From the NCBI GenBank assembly GCA_029972135.1, contig CP124755.1:1922001-1986000 (forward strand): 64,000 nucleotides of DNA, written 5' to 3'. This DNA comes from Candidatus Thiocaldithrix dubininis. Its GTDB lineage: Bacteria; Pseudomonadota; Gammaproteobacteria; Thiotrichales; Thiotrichaceae. Below, one piece after another: positions 28,281-35,467 of the stretch (positions are counted from its first letter, which is position 1; each line of letters begins with the position of its first letter). Both the position numbers and the translations under genes were made by a program. Below the pieces are notes generated by a model. The model did no database searches. It worked only from the letters and a program-made list of their open reading frames with translations, and was not told where the DNA came from.

Positions 28281-28630
28281 GCAAAAACTTCCTTTTAATA
28301 ATGTCAGCCCAATATTTCAAAATTAAATACACTTAAATATAAAAGCTGATCATTAAGAATTTTGCAATAAAATCAATACACAAATGTGATTTAATAATAA
28401 ATTATTTAAAATTTGATTATTTTTTAATCTAAATAAAGTTTGGAAAATATATCGGAAAAAAACTATGATAAGCATATTCCAAAATACTAATTATTTTGGT
28501 CAATCGCAAACAGTTGGGTTTAATAAAGAAACGATAATAAACATTATCTTAAAAACAGAGAGCACCCTAAATAAATCGAATGTTATATTAGGGCGCTATA
28601 CTCAACGAGGGGAGCTAGACTATAAATCAA
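28281..28630. other. AT-rich intergenic region with several hairpins
   Basis: The interval between the STAND gene promoter and the luxR terminator has no convincing gene. It contains a 7-bp stem CCAAAAT/ATTTTGG (28479-28499) and a 9/10 inverted repeat AGCACCCTAA/TTAGGGCGCT (28561-28597). A 63-codon plus-strand frame (28465-28656) covers these repeats, has no clear ribosome-binding site and no recognisable domain. Confidence 0.5.
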
Positions 28631-28676
28631 AAAAAGGCACTTATTCGTTGAGATAGGGCATAAAGAACAAGTGCCT
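28631..28676 (-). terminator. Rho-independent terminator after luxR, with a long loop
   Basis: On the minus strand the 8-bp stem AGGCACTT/AAGTGCCT encloses 26 nt and runs into a T-run. Part of its loop (CTCAACG on the minus strand, 28646-28652) can also pair with CGTTGAG just downstream at 28601-28607, an alternative or pseudoknot-like fold. Confidence 0.65.
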
Positions 28677-28733
28677 ACATAAAAAGCAAGTTCAGTATGT
28701 TTAATTTAATAAAATGACGCAACGTGAAAATTT

Positions 28734-29537
28734 TCACATTGACCAAGGAAACTTAGAGTTTTTAAACAACATTAGTGCTTTCATTAAGCCAAATAGATAC
28801 ATCAATTTATCATTATTTATTCCACCTAAACGCAGCCTTAACTCAGCTAAAACATTAGTCGCATAACTATGGCTAATACCCGTATAATCTTGTATATTTT
28901 TCATAGGTTTACCCGTAGCCAAATACTGCAAAATAACAATTTCCTTAGGCTTCAGTGTCTCGAATAAAGGCAAAATAAATTTATCCGGCAAATTAAAATT
29001 AGCAAAATTTAAATCATGAAATAAACGGGTTAAATGTATCAGCGTATCTAGCTTTTGTTGTTTTAATAAACCAAAAGTCGAGTCTTTCTCACTACTAATC
29101 ACACTCGCCCCTGCGGCCCCCATTTCATGCATCATCGTAGGAATTGTAATCGCATTGACAATACCGTAGTCTTCTCTAGCTAACTCAATAACCTTTGCCT
29201 CTGCCAAAGTAATAGTTCTTTGCAATTCATGCTCACGCCAATCCATAGGATCAAATTCACCCTGCAAGACTTTACGTATCGTAAAATCATGCCGATCCAA
29301 CCGATTTTCGGCATAATGAGTCAAAAAATTTTGTGGATAAGTATCACTATGCAAAAAGATTGCTGGCATTTGGGTAAAAACTTCCCAATGTGCTCTAGGT
29401 GCGAATGTATAGGAAGCTCCTTCAAACCCAAGCTCTTTAACATATTTTTCAAATACTTTAAAACGTGTTTCCAAGGTTGATGCTGCATATAATTCAGCGA
29501 TATATCGACCTAATAAAAAATGATCCACTTTCTTCAT
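28734..29537 (-). CDS. LuxR-family regulator with autoinducer-binding domain
   Basis: A 267-aa quorum-sensing-type transcription factor. The N-terminal domain (about 15-175) has the autoinducer-binding pattern FLTHYAENRLDRHDF then DPMDW: Tyr75, Asp84 and Trp100 align with the conserved ligand-pocket residues of TraR/LasR, while Phe71 replaces the first Trp. The C-terminal HTH (about 194-255; LKPKEIVILQYLATGKPMKN, GISHSYATNVLAEL) is LuxR-type. It lies 60 nt after a SAM methyltransferase that is itself coupled to a LuxI-type synthase, so it probably senses the product of that pair. A 9-bp dyad stands in its leader. A terminator follows. Confidence 0.87.
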   Translation of the reverse strand: MKKVDHFLLGRYIAELYAASTLETRFKVFEKYVKELGFEGASYTFAPRAHWEVFTQMPAIFLHSDTYPQNFLTHYAENRLDRHDFTIRKVLQGEFDPMDWREHELQRTITLAEAKVIELAREDYGIVNAITIPTMMHEMGAAGASVISSEKDSTFGLLKQQKLDTLIHLTRLFHDLNFANFNLPDKFILPLFETLKPKEIVILQYLATGKPMKNIQDYTGISHSYATNVLAELRLRLGGINNDKLMYLFGLMKALMLFKNSKFPWSM

Positions 29538-29554
29538 GCATTACTCAACTGGTG

Positions 29555-29586
29555 ACGTACATTCGACTAAAAAGCCCAATGTACGT
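29555..29586. promoter_or_regulatory. 9-bp inverted repeat in the luxR leader
   Basis: ACGTACATT (29555-29563) and AATGTACGT (29578-29586) are perfect inverted arms with a 14-bp spacer, lying between the methyltransferase stop and the luxR start. No T-run follows on the minus strand, so it is not a standard terminator. It could be an operator for LuxR or an RNA hairpin that tunes luxR expression. Confidence 0.45.
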
Positions 29587-29597
29587 TGAATTGCTGT

Positions 29598-30281
29598 TTA
29601 AGAGCGCTTGCTAAGCACTAGAAAATTTAGTCCACCACGAAAATGTTGTTGGTGTGCTGCCTCCAGCTTGAATCCAATCTGGCTAACCTGTTTCACCAAG
29701 TTATCTAAGGAAATGAACTGCGCGTCAGGATTCATTGCAAGCTTCAGATTATATGCTTTATAGGCTTCAAAATCTGGATGAGTCAATAATTCTTTCCAAG
29801 CATCTCTGGCCAATGTTTCCAATGGCAAATTGATATTTGGAGTTGCTAGAACAAAAGTTCCATTAGGCTTTAATAAGTCAAAAATGTTTTTTAGAACAAT
29901 ATTTGGATCAGGCCAAGAGTAATAACTCTGGATCGAAACAGCCGAATCAAAACTTCCATTGTGATAATCTTCAATTTTACATTGACAGATCTTAAAATTA
30001 ATTTTTCCAAGCTGATTTACTACCCAGCTTGCGACTTCCACCATTTCTGAAGAATAGTCTAGCCCTGTATAAGAGCTAATATTTTCATTATCAACTAGAA
30101 ATGGGGCAATTTTGGCGCTTCCACAACCACAATCAATTACATTACCATTCAAATAATAACAAGCTTCTTTATATACATCTAATTGCATAGAAGGTGTTAC
30201 CGAAGAAAATAAACGCGCATAGTTATTCCATTCAGTAACAGCATATGGAATACTTTGTAAATTACCATTCATTATATTCAT
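29598..30281 (-). CDS. Class I SAM-dependent methyltransferase between luxI- and luxR-type genes
   Basis: A 227-aa methyltransferase with the class I motif VIDCGCGSAKIAPFL (about 48-62), an acidic ribose-binding loop TGLDYSSEMVEVA, and the post-I strand FDSAVSIQSYYSWPDP. LLKPNGTFVLATPN is the usual motif III. The fold resembles small-molecule methyltransferases such as BioC/UbiE, but the C-terminal third is not of a recognised type. Its ATG overlaps the stop of the synthase gene (ATGA), so the two are translationally coupled. The context suggests that it modifies the signal, or a precursor, made by the synthase; the substrate is unknown. Its codon use and AT content resemble the neighbouring signalling genes. 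Confidence 0.8.
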   Translation of the reverse strand: MNIMNGNLQSIPYAVTEWNNYARLFSSVTPSMQLDVYKEACYYLNGNVIDCGCGSAKIAPFLVDNENISSYTGLDYSSEMVEVASWVVNQLGKINFKICQCKIEDYHNGSFDSAVSIQSYYSWPDPNIVLKNIFDLLKPNGTFVLATPNINLPLETLARDAWKELLTHPDFEAYKAYNLKLAMNPDAQFISLDNLVKQVSQIGFKLEAAHQQHFRGGLNFLVLSKRS

Positions 30282-30862
30282 ACATTATTTCCCCAGTGTG
30301 ATAATAAAATAGGTGTCATTTCAGACAAACGACATTCCAATAATGAGAATTTAAAATTCGTACCGTAGTTGTAACCAATATCATTTAATAAAATTTTCGC
30401 CCCAGCCGTTTTCTGGTATACACCGACATATCTATCTCTACTAATAAAAATTACAGAATCTATTTTATAAGCTGCTGCAATTTCATAATATGTATAAAAA
30501 TAGTAAGGTAAAACTCCCCAACCCGCTCGGCTAATTGCAAATTTACTTAACTCTGCTACCTTTAAACCACTATTTCGCAATCTGTCTATTTCAGATTTAA
30601 TAATTTTGTCTGCGGGTAAACCTAATGGGCCATCAAAGGCAATGCGCCCTGTACTAACAATTTGTCCTTTCTCATTTTGGCTATACAAAACGCAAGCATA
30701 GCCGTCATGCACATCATCACTAAACTCTGTTAAACCAGGATAAGCTCTAGCAAACTCCGCTTGGCGTAATTTCCATATTTCACGAAACTCCTCTTCAGTA
30801 GTGGCGACTCTTAAATATTTGGGCACTTGCGATAAAGTGACCGCCGGATACATCACTTGCAT
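30278..30862 (-). CDS. LuxI-type autoinducer synthase (GNAT fold)
   Basis: A 194-aa protein with the LuxI pattern: Arg33 and Phe37 (RQAEF), Asp50 and Asp53 (DDVHDGYA), the GR pair 72-73 (STGRIAFDGPLGLP), and ELSKFAIS (104-111). These align with the conserved residues of acyl-homoserine-lactone synthases, except that the usual Trp after RxxxF is missing and the last Arg is Lys107. Related FeeM-type N-acyl amino acid synthases share this fold, so the product could be another N-acyl compound. The ATG at 30862 has AAGGAG 6 nt upstream, better than the ATG at 30895. It is first in a three-gene set ending in luxR. Confidence 0.75.
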   Translation of the reverse strand: MQVMYPAVTLSQVPKYLRVATTEEEFREIWKLRQAEFARAYPGLTEFSDDVHDGYACVLYSQNEKGQIVSTGRIAFDGPLGLPADKIIKSEIDRLRNSGLKVAELSKFAISRAGWGVLPYYFYTYYEIAAAYKIDSVIFISRDRYVGVYQKTAGAKILLNDIGYNYGTNFKFSLLECRLSEMTPILLSHWGNNV

Positions 30863-30892
30863 TTGGCTCTCCTTAACTTCATCAATGCTCCA

Positions 30893-30922
30893 CAAGTACT
30901 TGGGAATGTTTACTGCATGCAG
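30893..30922. promoter_or_regulatory. Two 10-bp palindromes upstream of the luxI-type gene
   Basis: CAAGTACTTG (30893-30902) and CTGCATGCAG (30913-30922) are perfect palindromes with centres exactly 20 bp apart, 35-56 bp before the synthase ATG. Placement on one face of the helix, near the promoter of a quorum-sensing synthase, suggests operators. They do not share sequence with each other, and LuxR binding is inference. Confidence 0.4.
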
Positions 30923-31079
30923 GACGAAGTATGCGGATTTTTAAGCAGGCTTTAAGTAGAGATAAGCACGATTTAAGCGAGTTAAGGGATAGAAACCGTC
31001 TCTATCGTTTGGTTTATTGCGTAATGAATTCGCTACTTTAGAATCACTGATACTCTAGGTTATGCAGGAATTTACAGTT

Positions 31080-31835
31080 ATGGCGACTTTGAAAGCAGTA
31101 TTGTGGGATGTAGACGGTACATTGGCGGATACCGAATTAGACGGGCATCGGGTGGCGTTTAATGAAGCGTTTGCAGAGGCAGATTTGCCGTGGAATTGGA
31201 CGCCGGAGTTATACGGGCATTTGTTGCAAGTCACGGGGGGTAAAGAGCGGATTCGCTTTTTTATTGATCAGTATTTCCCATTGCTAGAACCGCCTGAAGG
31301 ATTAGATGCCTTTGTTGCACATTTACATAAGCGTAAAACTCATTTTTATTTAAGCCTGTTAGGTTCTGGTGGCATTCCCTTACGCCCCGGTGTACAGCGT
31401 TTAATTCAAGCTATTCATGACAGGGGTTTAAAACAAGCAATTGTTACCACCACTACGCCGGATAATGTAACCGCTCTTATTCGTTCAACCTTAGGCGAAA
31501 GCGCTTTACAATGGTTCGACTGTATTGCAGCGGGTGATATTGTGCCGCATAAAAAACCTGCGCCAGATATTTATTTTTATGCCTTACAACAATTAAATTT
31601 AAAAGCTGAAGATTGTATTGCCATCGAAGATTCGGAAAATGGCTATCAATCCGCAATCACTGCGAATCTGCCTGTATTAATCACGGTAAATGAGTACACC
31701 CATACGCAAACCTTCCCTAACGCGGTGGCGGTATTAGACAACTTAGGTGAGCCAGATCAAGCTTTTAAAGCATTGCAGGGTAATACGGGGCAAGCGACTT
31801 ATGTTACAGTAGAATTATTAAACGATATGGTATGA
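31080..31835 (+). CDS. cbbY: HAD-family phosphatase, CbbY-like
   Basis: A 251-aa HAD hydrolase. Motif I is DVDGTLADTE, with an alpha-helical cap (about 20-95) that includes VTGGKERI, typical of CbbY. Motif II is IVTTTT, the Lys is in HKKPAPDIY, and motif IV is AIEDSENGYQSA. CbbY phosphatases remove xylulose-1,5-bisphosphate, a misfire product that inhibits Rubisco, and are common in autotrophs. No Calvin-cycle gene is nearby in this window. The ATG at 31080 with AGGAA upstream is preferred; the ATG at 31062 adds six residues. It is followed closely (11 nt) by a coiled-coil protein and a TauE exporter. Confidence 0.85.
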   Translation: MATLKAVLWDVDGTLADTELDGHRVAFNEAFAEADLPWNWTPELYGHLLQVTGGKERIRFFIDQYFPLLEPPEGLDAFVAHLHKRKTHFYLSLLGSGGIPLRPGVQRLIQAIHDRGLKQAIVTTTTPDNVTALIRSTLGESALQWFDCIAAGDIVPHKKPAPDIYFYALQQLNLKAEDCIAIEDSENGYQSAITANLPVLITVNEYTHTQTFPNAVAVLDNLGEPDQAFKALQGNTGQATYVTVELLNDMV

Positions 31836-31846
31836 GGACTTAAGTC

Positions 31847-32185
31847 ATGCAAGAGAAACTCCAACAATTACTAAAAAAACTTGATAGCGAACGTAGCGAA
31901 TTCTTAGAAAAAGCCCAACAAGTGCAACACGAGTGGGCAGATGATTGGACACATGCGGAAAATAAATGGGAGTTTATTCAAGAGCGTCTGCGTGAAACCG
32001 GTACGAAATGGCAGTTAGAAGCCAAGGAAGAGTTGCACGAATTAGGCGAAGAAGTAGACGAATTGCAGCATAAACTAGAAGCCAAAGTACAAGATGTAAA
32101 GTTGGAAGTCGTGGAAGAAGTTCACGAATTAAGCGAGGAATTGTCTGAGCTGTATCAAAAATTACGCGGCTATTTTAACAAGTAA
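31847..32185 (+). CDS. Small highly charged coiled-coil protein
   Basis: A 112-aa protein made almost entirely of Glu, Lys, Leu and Gln heptads, predicted to be one long coiled coil with no membrane segment or signal peptide. ELHELGEEVDELQHKLEAK and VEEVHELSEELSEL show the repeat. GAGG lies about 10 nt before the ATG. The stop TAA and the tauE ATG share a nucleotide, so it is co-translated with that exporter, and it starts 11 nt after cbbY. No family was recognised. It could be a scaffold for one of its neighbours, but that is guesswork. Confidence 0.75.
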   Translation: MQEKLQQLLKKLDSERSEFLEKAQQVQHEWADDWTHAENKWEFIQERLRETGTKWQLEAKEELHELGEEVDELQHKLEAKVQDVKLEVVEEVHELSEELSELYQKLRGYFNK

Positions 32186-32925
32186 TGCTACCGGATTTTA
32201 GCATGGGGCAGTGGTTCGCCACTGCCTTTGTTTTTATATGGGCGGGGTTTGTGCGCACGGGTTTAGGCTTCGGTGGCGCAGCCTTGGGTTTGCCGTTTAT
32301 GCTGTTTATTAGCGACCAGCCTTTATTATGGTTGCCTGTGATTGGCACGCATTTATTATTCTTTTCGGGCTTAACCCTTAGCAAACGCTTACATAATGTG
32401 GATTGGGCGTATTTAAAACAATCAGCTTGGTATATCGTGCCACCCGCAATTATTGGCGTATTTGGTCTGATTAATTTACCCACCTTGTGGCTAAATATCT
32501 TCATTTATAGCGTCACTTTATTCTACGGCTTTATGTGGATGTTAAATCGTGCCATTGAAAGCCATCACCCGTGGGTCGATAAATTTTTATTGATTATTGG
32601 CGGGTATATTGCGGGCACATCATTAACAGGTGCACCTTTAATGGTGGCGGTTTATATGCGTAATGTGAATAAAGAAAAACTGCGTGATACATTATTCGTC
32701 TTATGGTTTATTTTAGTATCCATTAAAATGGCTACTTTTATTGCCTTATCTGTTAATTTACATTTGGCATTAGCCTTAGCACTATTACCGGTGGCAGCCA
32801 TTGGGCATGTGTTGGGCTTGAAAACCCACGATTTGATTATGCAAAATGATAATCTTTTCAAACGCTGGATTGGCGCAGGCTTGGTGATTATTAGCATCCT
32901 AGGTCTATGGCAAATACAGTTTTAG
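32185..32925 (+). CDS. TauE/SafE-family membrane transporter
   Basis: A 246-aa integral membrane protein with about eight hydrophobic segments and the TauE/SafE (DUF81) signature: GFVRTGLGFGGAALGLPF near the start and GGYIAGTSLTGAPLMVAVY near residue 140. The family exports sulfite, sulfoacetate or similar anions. In a sulfide oxidiser a sulfur-oxyanion role is plausible but not shown. The start overlaps the previous stop (TAATG). A strong bidirectional terminator follows. Confidence 0.88.
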   Translation: MLPDFSMGQWFATAFVFIWAGFVRTGLGFGGAALGLPFMLFISDQPLLWLPVIGTHLLFFSGLTLSKRLHNVDWAYLKQSAWYIVPPAIIGVFGLINLPTLWLNIFIYSVTLFYGFMWMLNRAIESHHPWVDKFLLIIGGYIAGTSLTGAPLMVAVYMRNVNKEKLRDTLFVLWFILVSIKMATFIALSVNLHLALALALLPVAAIGHVLGLKTHDLIMQNDNLFKRWIGAGLVIISILGLWQIQF

Positions 32926-32941
32926 TAAGCCTAATCTCTGT

Positions 32942-32974
32942 TTTAAACCGTCTTACTGCTTAAGACGGTTTAAA
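32942..32974. terminator. Bidirectional terminator between tauE and the membrane-protein gene
   Basis: A perfect 14-bp stem (TTTAAACCGTCTTA/TAAGACGGTTTAAA) with a CTGCT loop lies between two convergent genes. Confidence 0.9.
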
Positions 32975-32979
32975 GCTGC

Positions 32980-33570
32980 TTAAGCATATATTTCGTATAA
33001 ACCGAACAAAATTAAAGCCCACAATAATCCGCCAGCCACTAACCATGCAATATTAGCCGCCGTCAGTTGGCTATTGCTTAAGCCTTCACTATCGTCACAA
33101 GCCATATTTGCCGCTTTTTGAATGTTATACAGAGCTGTAAAACTGATGACCATTGTTATCAAACTAACCAAGTCAAACCAATAAGCGTCACTCCCGCCTG
33201 TTGCTGAAATACGATCTGCAATATTGCCCAAAATACTGCCTATAACATAGGCAGTGGCATTTTTACCAGCCGACCAAACATACTGAATAGATTTATCTTG
33301 AATAGTGCCCGCAATCCGATTTGCTAAACTATGCGTGAAAAAAATATTGAAAATACTACGGGCTACCGGCCAAATATCTTCACGCGTCACAGTCTTTTGA
33401 ATAGCCCAATGCTTATAAAACCAATAGAGACCGTATAAACCTACTGTGCCAATCAGCATAATAAGAAATTTTTGTTTGCCGACCACATAAAATGCTACTG
33501 CATTTACATCTTGCGGCTCTTCCACTATCAACGGCGCTTTTGGCGGTTGATATACATCTTCATAACTCAT
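32980..33570 (-). CDS. Multi-pass membrane protein of unknown function
   Basis: A 196-aa protein with a short cytoplasmic N-terminus (MSYEDVYQPPKAPL) and about four hydrophobic segments (about 33-51, 103-118, 130-150, 172-194). The segment KQKFLIMLIGTVGLYGLYWFYKHWA resembles the DUF4234-like group, in which an aromatic-rich first helix is followed by a lysine or histidine turn. No catalytic motif is visible. It is 15 nt upstream of the end of the leucyl aminopeptidase gene's region, with GTACC before the ATG and no strong ribosome-binding site. Function unknown. Confidence 0.7.
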   Translation of the reverse strand: MSYEDVYQPPKAPLIVEEPQDVNAVAFYVVGKQKFLIMLIGTVGLYGLYWFYKHWAIQKTVTREDIWPVARSIFNIFFTHSLANRIAGTIQDKSIQYVWSAGKNATAYVIGSILGNIADRISATGGSDAYWFDLVSLITMVISFTALYNIQKAANMACDDSEGLSNSQLTAANIAWLVAGGLLWALILFGLYEIYA

Positions 33571-33585
33571 GGCCGTACCTTTTTA

Positions 33586-34953
33586 TTATGATAAATAGCG
33601 TTTTTCTAGAAAATTAAACGTAGCAAATAACCCCATCGCTTCACCGCCAATAGGTCGCCCCGCTCTTGAACGATTGTTCCAAGCCATTATATCAAAATGC
33701 GCCCAAGCTAAGTCAGTGGGTACGAATTCATTTAAGAATAAAGCAGCCGTAATTGCACCGCCGTATGAACCGCCACTATTGCTAACATCAGCTACTTCAC
33801 TATTAAGCTGTTTAAAATAAGGCTTATGTAAAGGCAAATTCCAGATCAGTTCCTCGGCTTGGTTTGAAGCGGTTTGTAACTGCGTGGTTAGCTCGGCATT
33901 ATTGGCAAAAAATACCGGGATTTCTGTGCCTAATGCAACGCGTGCAGCGCCTGTTAACGTTGCAAAGTCGATGATTAATTCTGGGTTTTTACTTACCGCT
34001 TCGGTTAATGCATCACATAAAACTAAACGCCCTTCGGCATCGGTATTATCCACTTCAATGGTTTTGCCGGAACGTGAGGTTAAAATATCACCCGGTCTAA
34101 ACGCGTCGCTACCAATTGCATTTTCCACTGCGGGCATTAAGACGCGTAAATTCACAGGTAAACGCAATTGCATAATCAGCTTGGCTAAACCCAATACATG
34201 CGCTGCCCCACCCATATCTTTTTTCATAGTACGCATAAAGCTAGACGGCTTAATATCCAAGCCACCCGAATCAAAACAAACGCCTTTGCCGACTAAGGTG
34301 ATCGCAGGGTGTTGTGCTTGTCCCCAACGTAACTCTAATAAACGCGGTGAATGTTTACTGGCGCGGCCTACTGCATGAATACAAGGATAATTTTCATAAA
34401 TTAAATCCTCGCCGACAATTTGATAAAACTCTGCATTAAATTGTTGCGCGAGTTGCTGCGTATGCGCGGCTAAATGCTCGGGCATCATGGCATTGCCGGG
34501 CAAATTAATTAAATCGCGCACTAAACTAATTGCCTCCACAAACGCCTCGACTCGTTCGAGTTGTGCAGGTACATATAAACGCGCGCTTGGTTCGGCTTTT
34601 TTGCTTAAATAGGTATCGAATTGATATGCGCCTAACCCCCAGCCAATAGCCGCTAAGGTTTGTTGTTCATCTGACCAATCGCTTACCACATGATAATCGG
34701 CTTTAGGCAATTTACGTGACAAACCCGCCAATACCCATTGTTGGGCTTCTTCGCTATCTAAGCCAACCAAAACTTTTTGTAATTGACCGTTGTTATCTGG
34801 AATTAAACCAATTTGACCAGCTTTCGCTTTGAAATCATGCACATTTAACCAATTCAATTCTGCGCTGGATAATTGTGTTTGAAAGCTTGCCCACGTTTGG
34901 CTACTGAGTGGAAATAAAGGAATGGATGTGGAAGAGAGTTCTGTAACGAACAT
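33586..34953 (-). CDS. M17-family leucyl aminopeptidase
   Basis: A cytosolic metallo-aminopeptidase, 455 aa, that removes N-terminal residues from peptides. The C-terminal catalytic domain has the two-metal ligands in GKGVCFDSGGLDIKPSSFMRTMKKDMGGAA and NTDAEGRLVLCDAL, plus LTGAARVALG. The N-terminal domain (about 1-150) is divergent from PepA. Overall length is slightly shorter than PepA (about 500 aa), closer to the PepB-like group often annotated only as leucyl aminopeptidase family protein. It runs 10 nt after folK on the same strand. Confidence 0.92.
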   Translation of the reverse strand: MFVTELSSTSIPLFPLSSQTWASFQTQLSSAELNWLNVHDFKAKAGQIGLIPDNNGQLQKVLVGLDSEEAQQWVLAGLSRKLPKADYHVVSDWSDEQQTLAAIGWGLGAYQFDTYLSKKAEPSARLYVPAQLERVEAFVEAISLVRDLINLPGNAMMPEHLAAHTQQLAQQFNAEFYQIVGEDLIYENYPCIHAVGRASKHSPRLLELRWGQAQHPAITLVGKGVCFDSGGLDIKPSSFMRTMKKDMGGAAHVLGLAKLIMQLRLPVNLRVLMPAVENAIGSDAFRPGDILTSRSGKTIEVDNTDAEGRLVLCDALTEAVSKNPELIIDFATLTGAARVALGTEIPVFFANNAELTTQLQTASNQAEELIWNLPLHKPYFKQLNSEVADVSNSGGSYGGAITAALFLNEFVPTDLAWAHFDIMAWNNRSRAGRPIGGEAMGLFATFNFLEKRYLS

Positions 34954-34963
34954 GCGCGCCTCA

Positions 34964-35467
34964 TTATTGTAGTGGATAGACCCAGCCTACATCGTCTTGC
35001 TGACTGAGGTCTTGTAAACAGTGCGTTAAACCTTGCCCATTGGGTAATGACAATGTAGGGGCAATATCCAATAGCGGTAACAAAACAAAAGCACGTTGAC
35101 AAATACCCGGATGTGGAATCTGTAAATCCGGCGTATGCAATTGTGTATCACCGTATAACAGCAAATCTAAATCTAGGGTTCGTGCGCCCCAACGGATTTG
35201 CTGATGGCGGTCGCGCCCGTGCTGCCGTTCAATTTTGAATAAAACTTGTAATAAATCGGGCGCAGAAAGCGAGGTATTAAGCGCAATCACCGCGTTCACA
35301 TAATCTGGTTGATCCTGCGGTCCCATCGGTTGACTGGTGTAGAAACGGGAAACTGCGTGTAAGTTCACAGCAGGTTCGTCTGCCAATTGCTGGATAGCAG
35401 AGCGAACTTGCTGTAAAGGATTATTTAAATTACTACCCAATCCAATATAGGCTAAGTTGCTATTCAT
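34964..35467 (-). CDS. folK: 6-hydroxymethyl-7,8-dihydropterin pyrophosphokinase
   Basis: FolK transfers pyrophosphate from ATP to 6-hydroxymethyl-dihydropterin, a folate synthesis step. The 167-aa protein has the standard signatures: YIGLGSNLNNP near the start, SRFYTSQPMGPQDQPDYVNAV, RWGARTLDLDLLLYG (metal-binding Asp pair) and IPHPGICQRAFVLLPL. Its ATG overlaps the pcnB stop by 4 nt, the usual pcnB-folK pairing of gammaproteobacteria. The later panBC genes often seen in this cluster are absent. Confidence 0.96.
   Translation of the reverse strand: MNSNLAYIGLGSNLNNPLQQVRSAIQQLADEPAVNLHAVSRFYTSQPMGPQDQPDYVNAVIALNTSLSAPDLLQVLFKIERQHGRDRHQQIRWGARTLDLDLLLYGDTQLHTPDLQIPHPGICQRAFVLLPLLDIAPTLSLPNGQGLTHCLQDLSQQDDVGWVYPLQ

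Noticed and set aside
28465-28656. A 63-codon plus-strand frame between the STAND and luxR genes
   Set aside because: No clear ribosome-binding site or family, very AT-rich, and it overlaps several inverted repeats and the luxR terminator.
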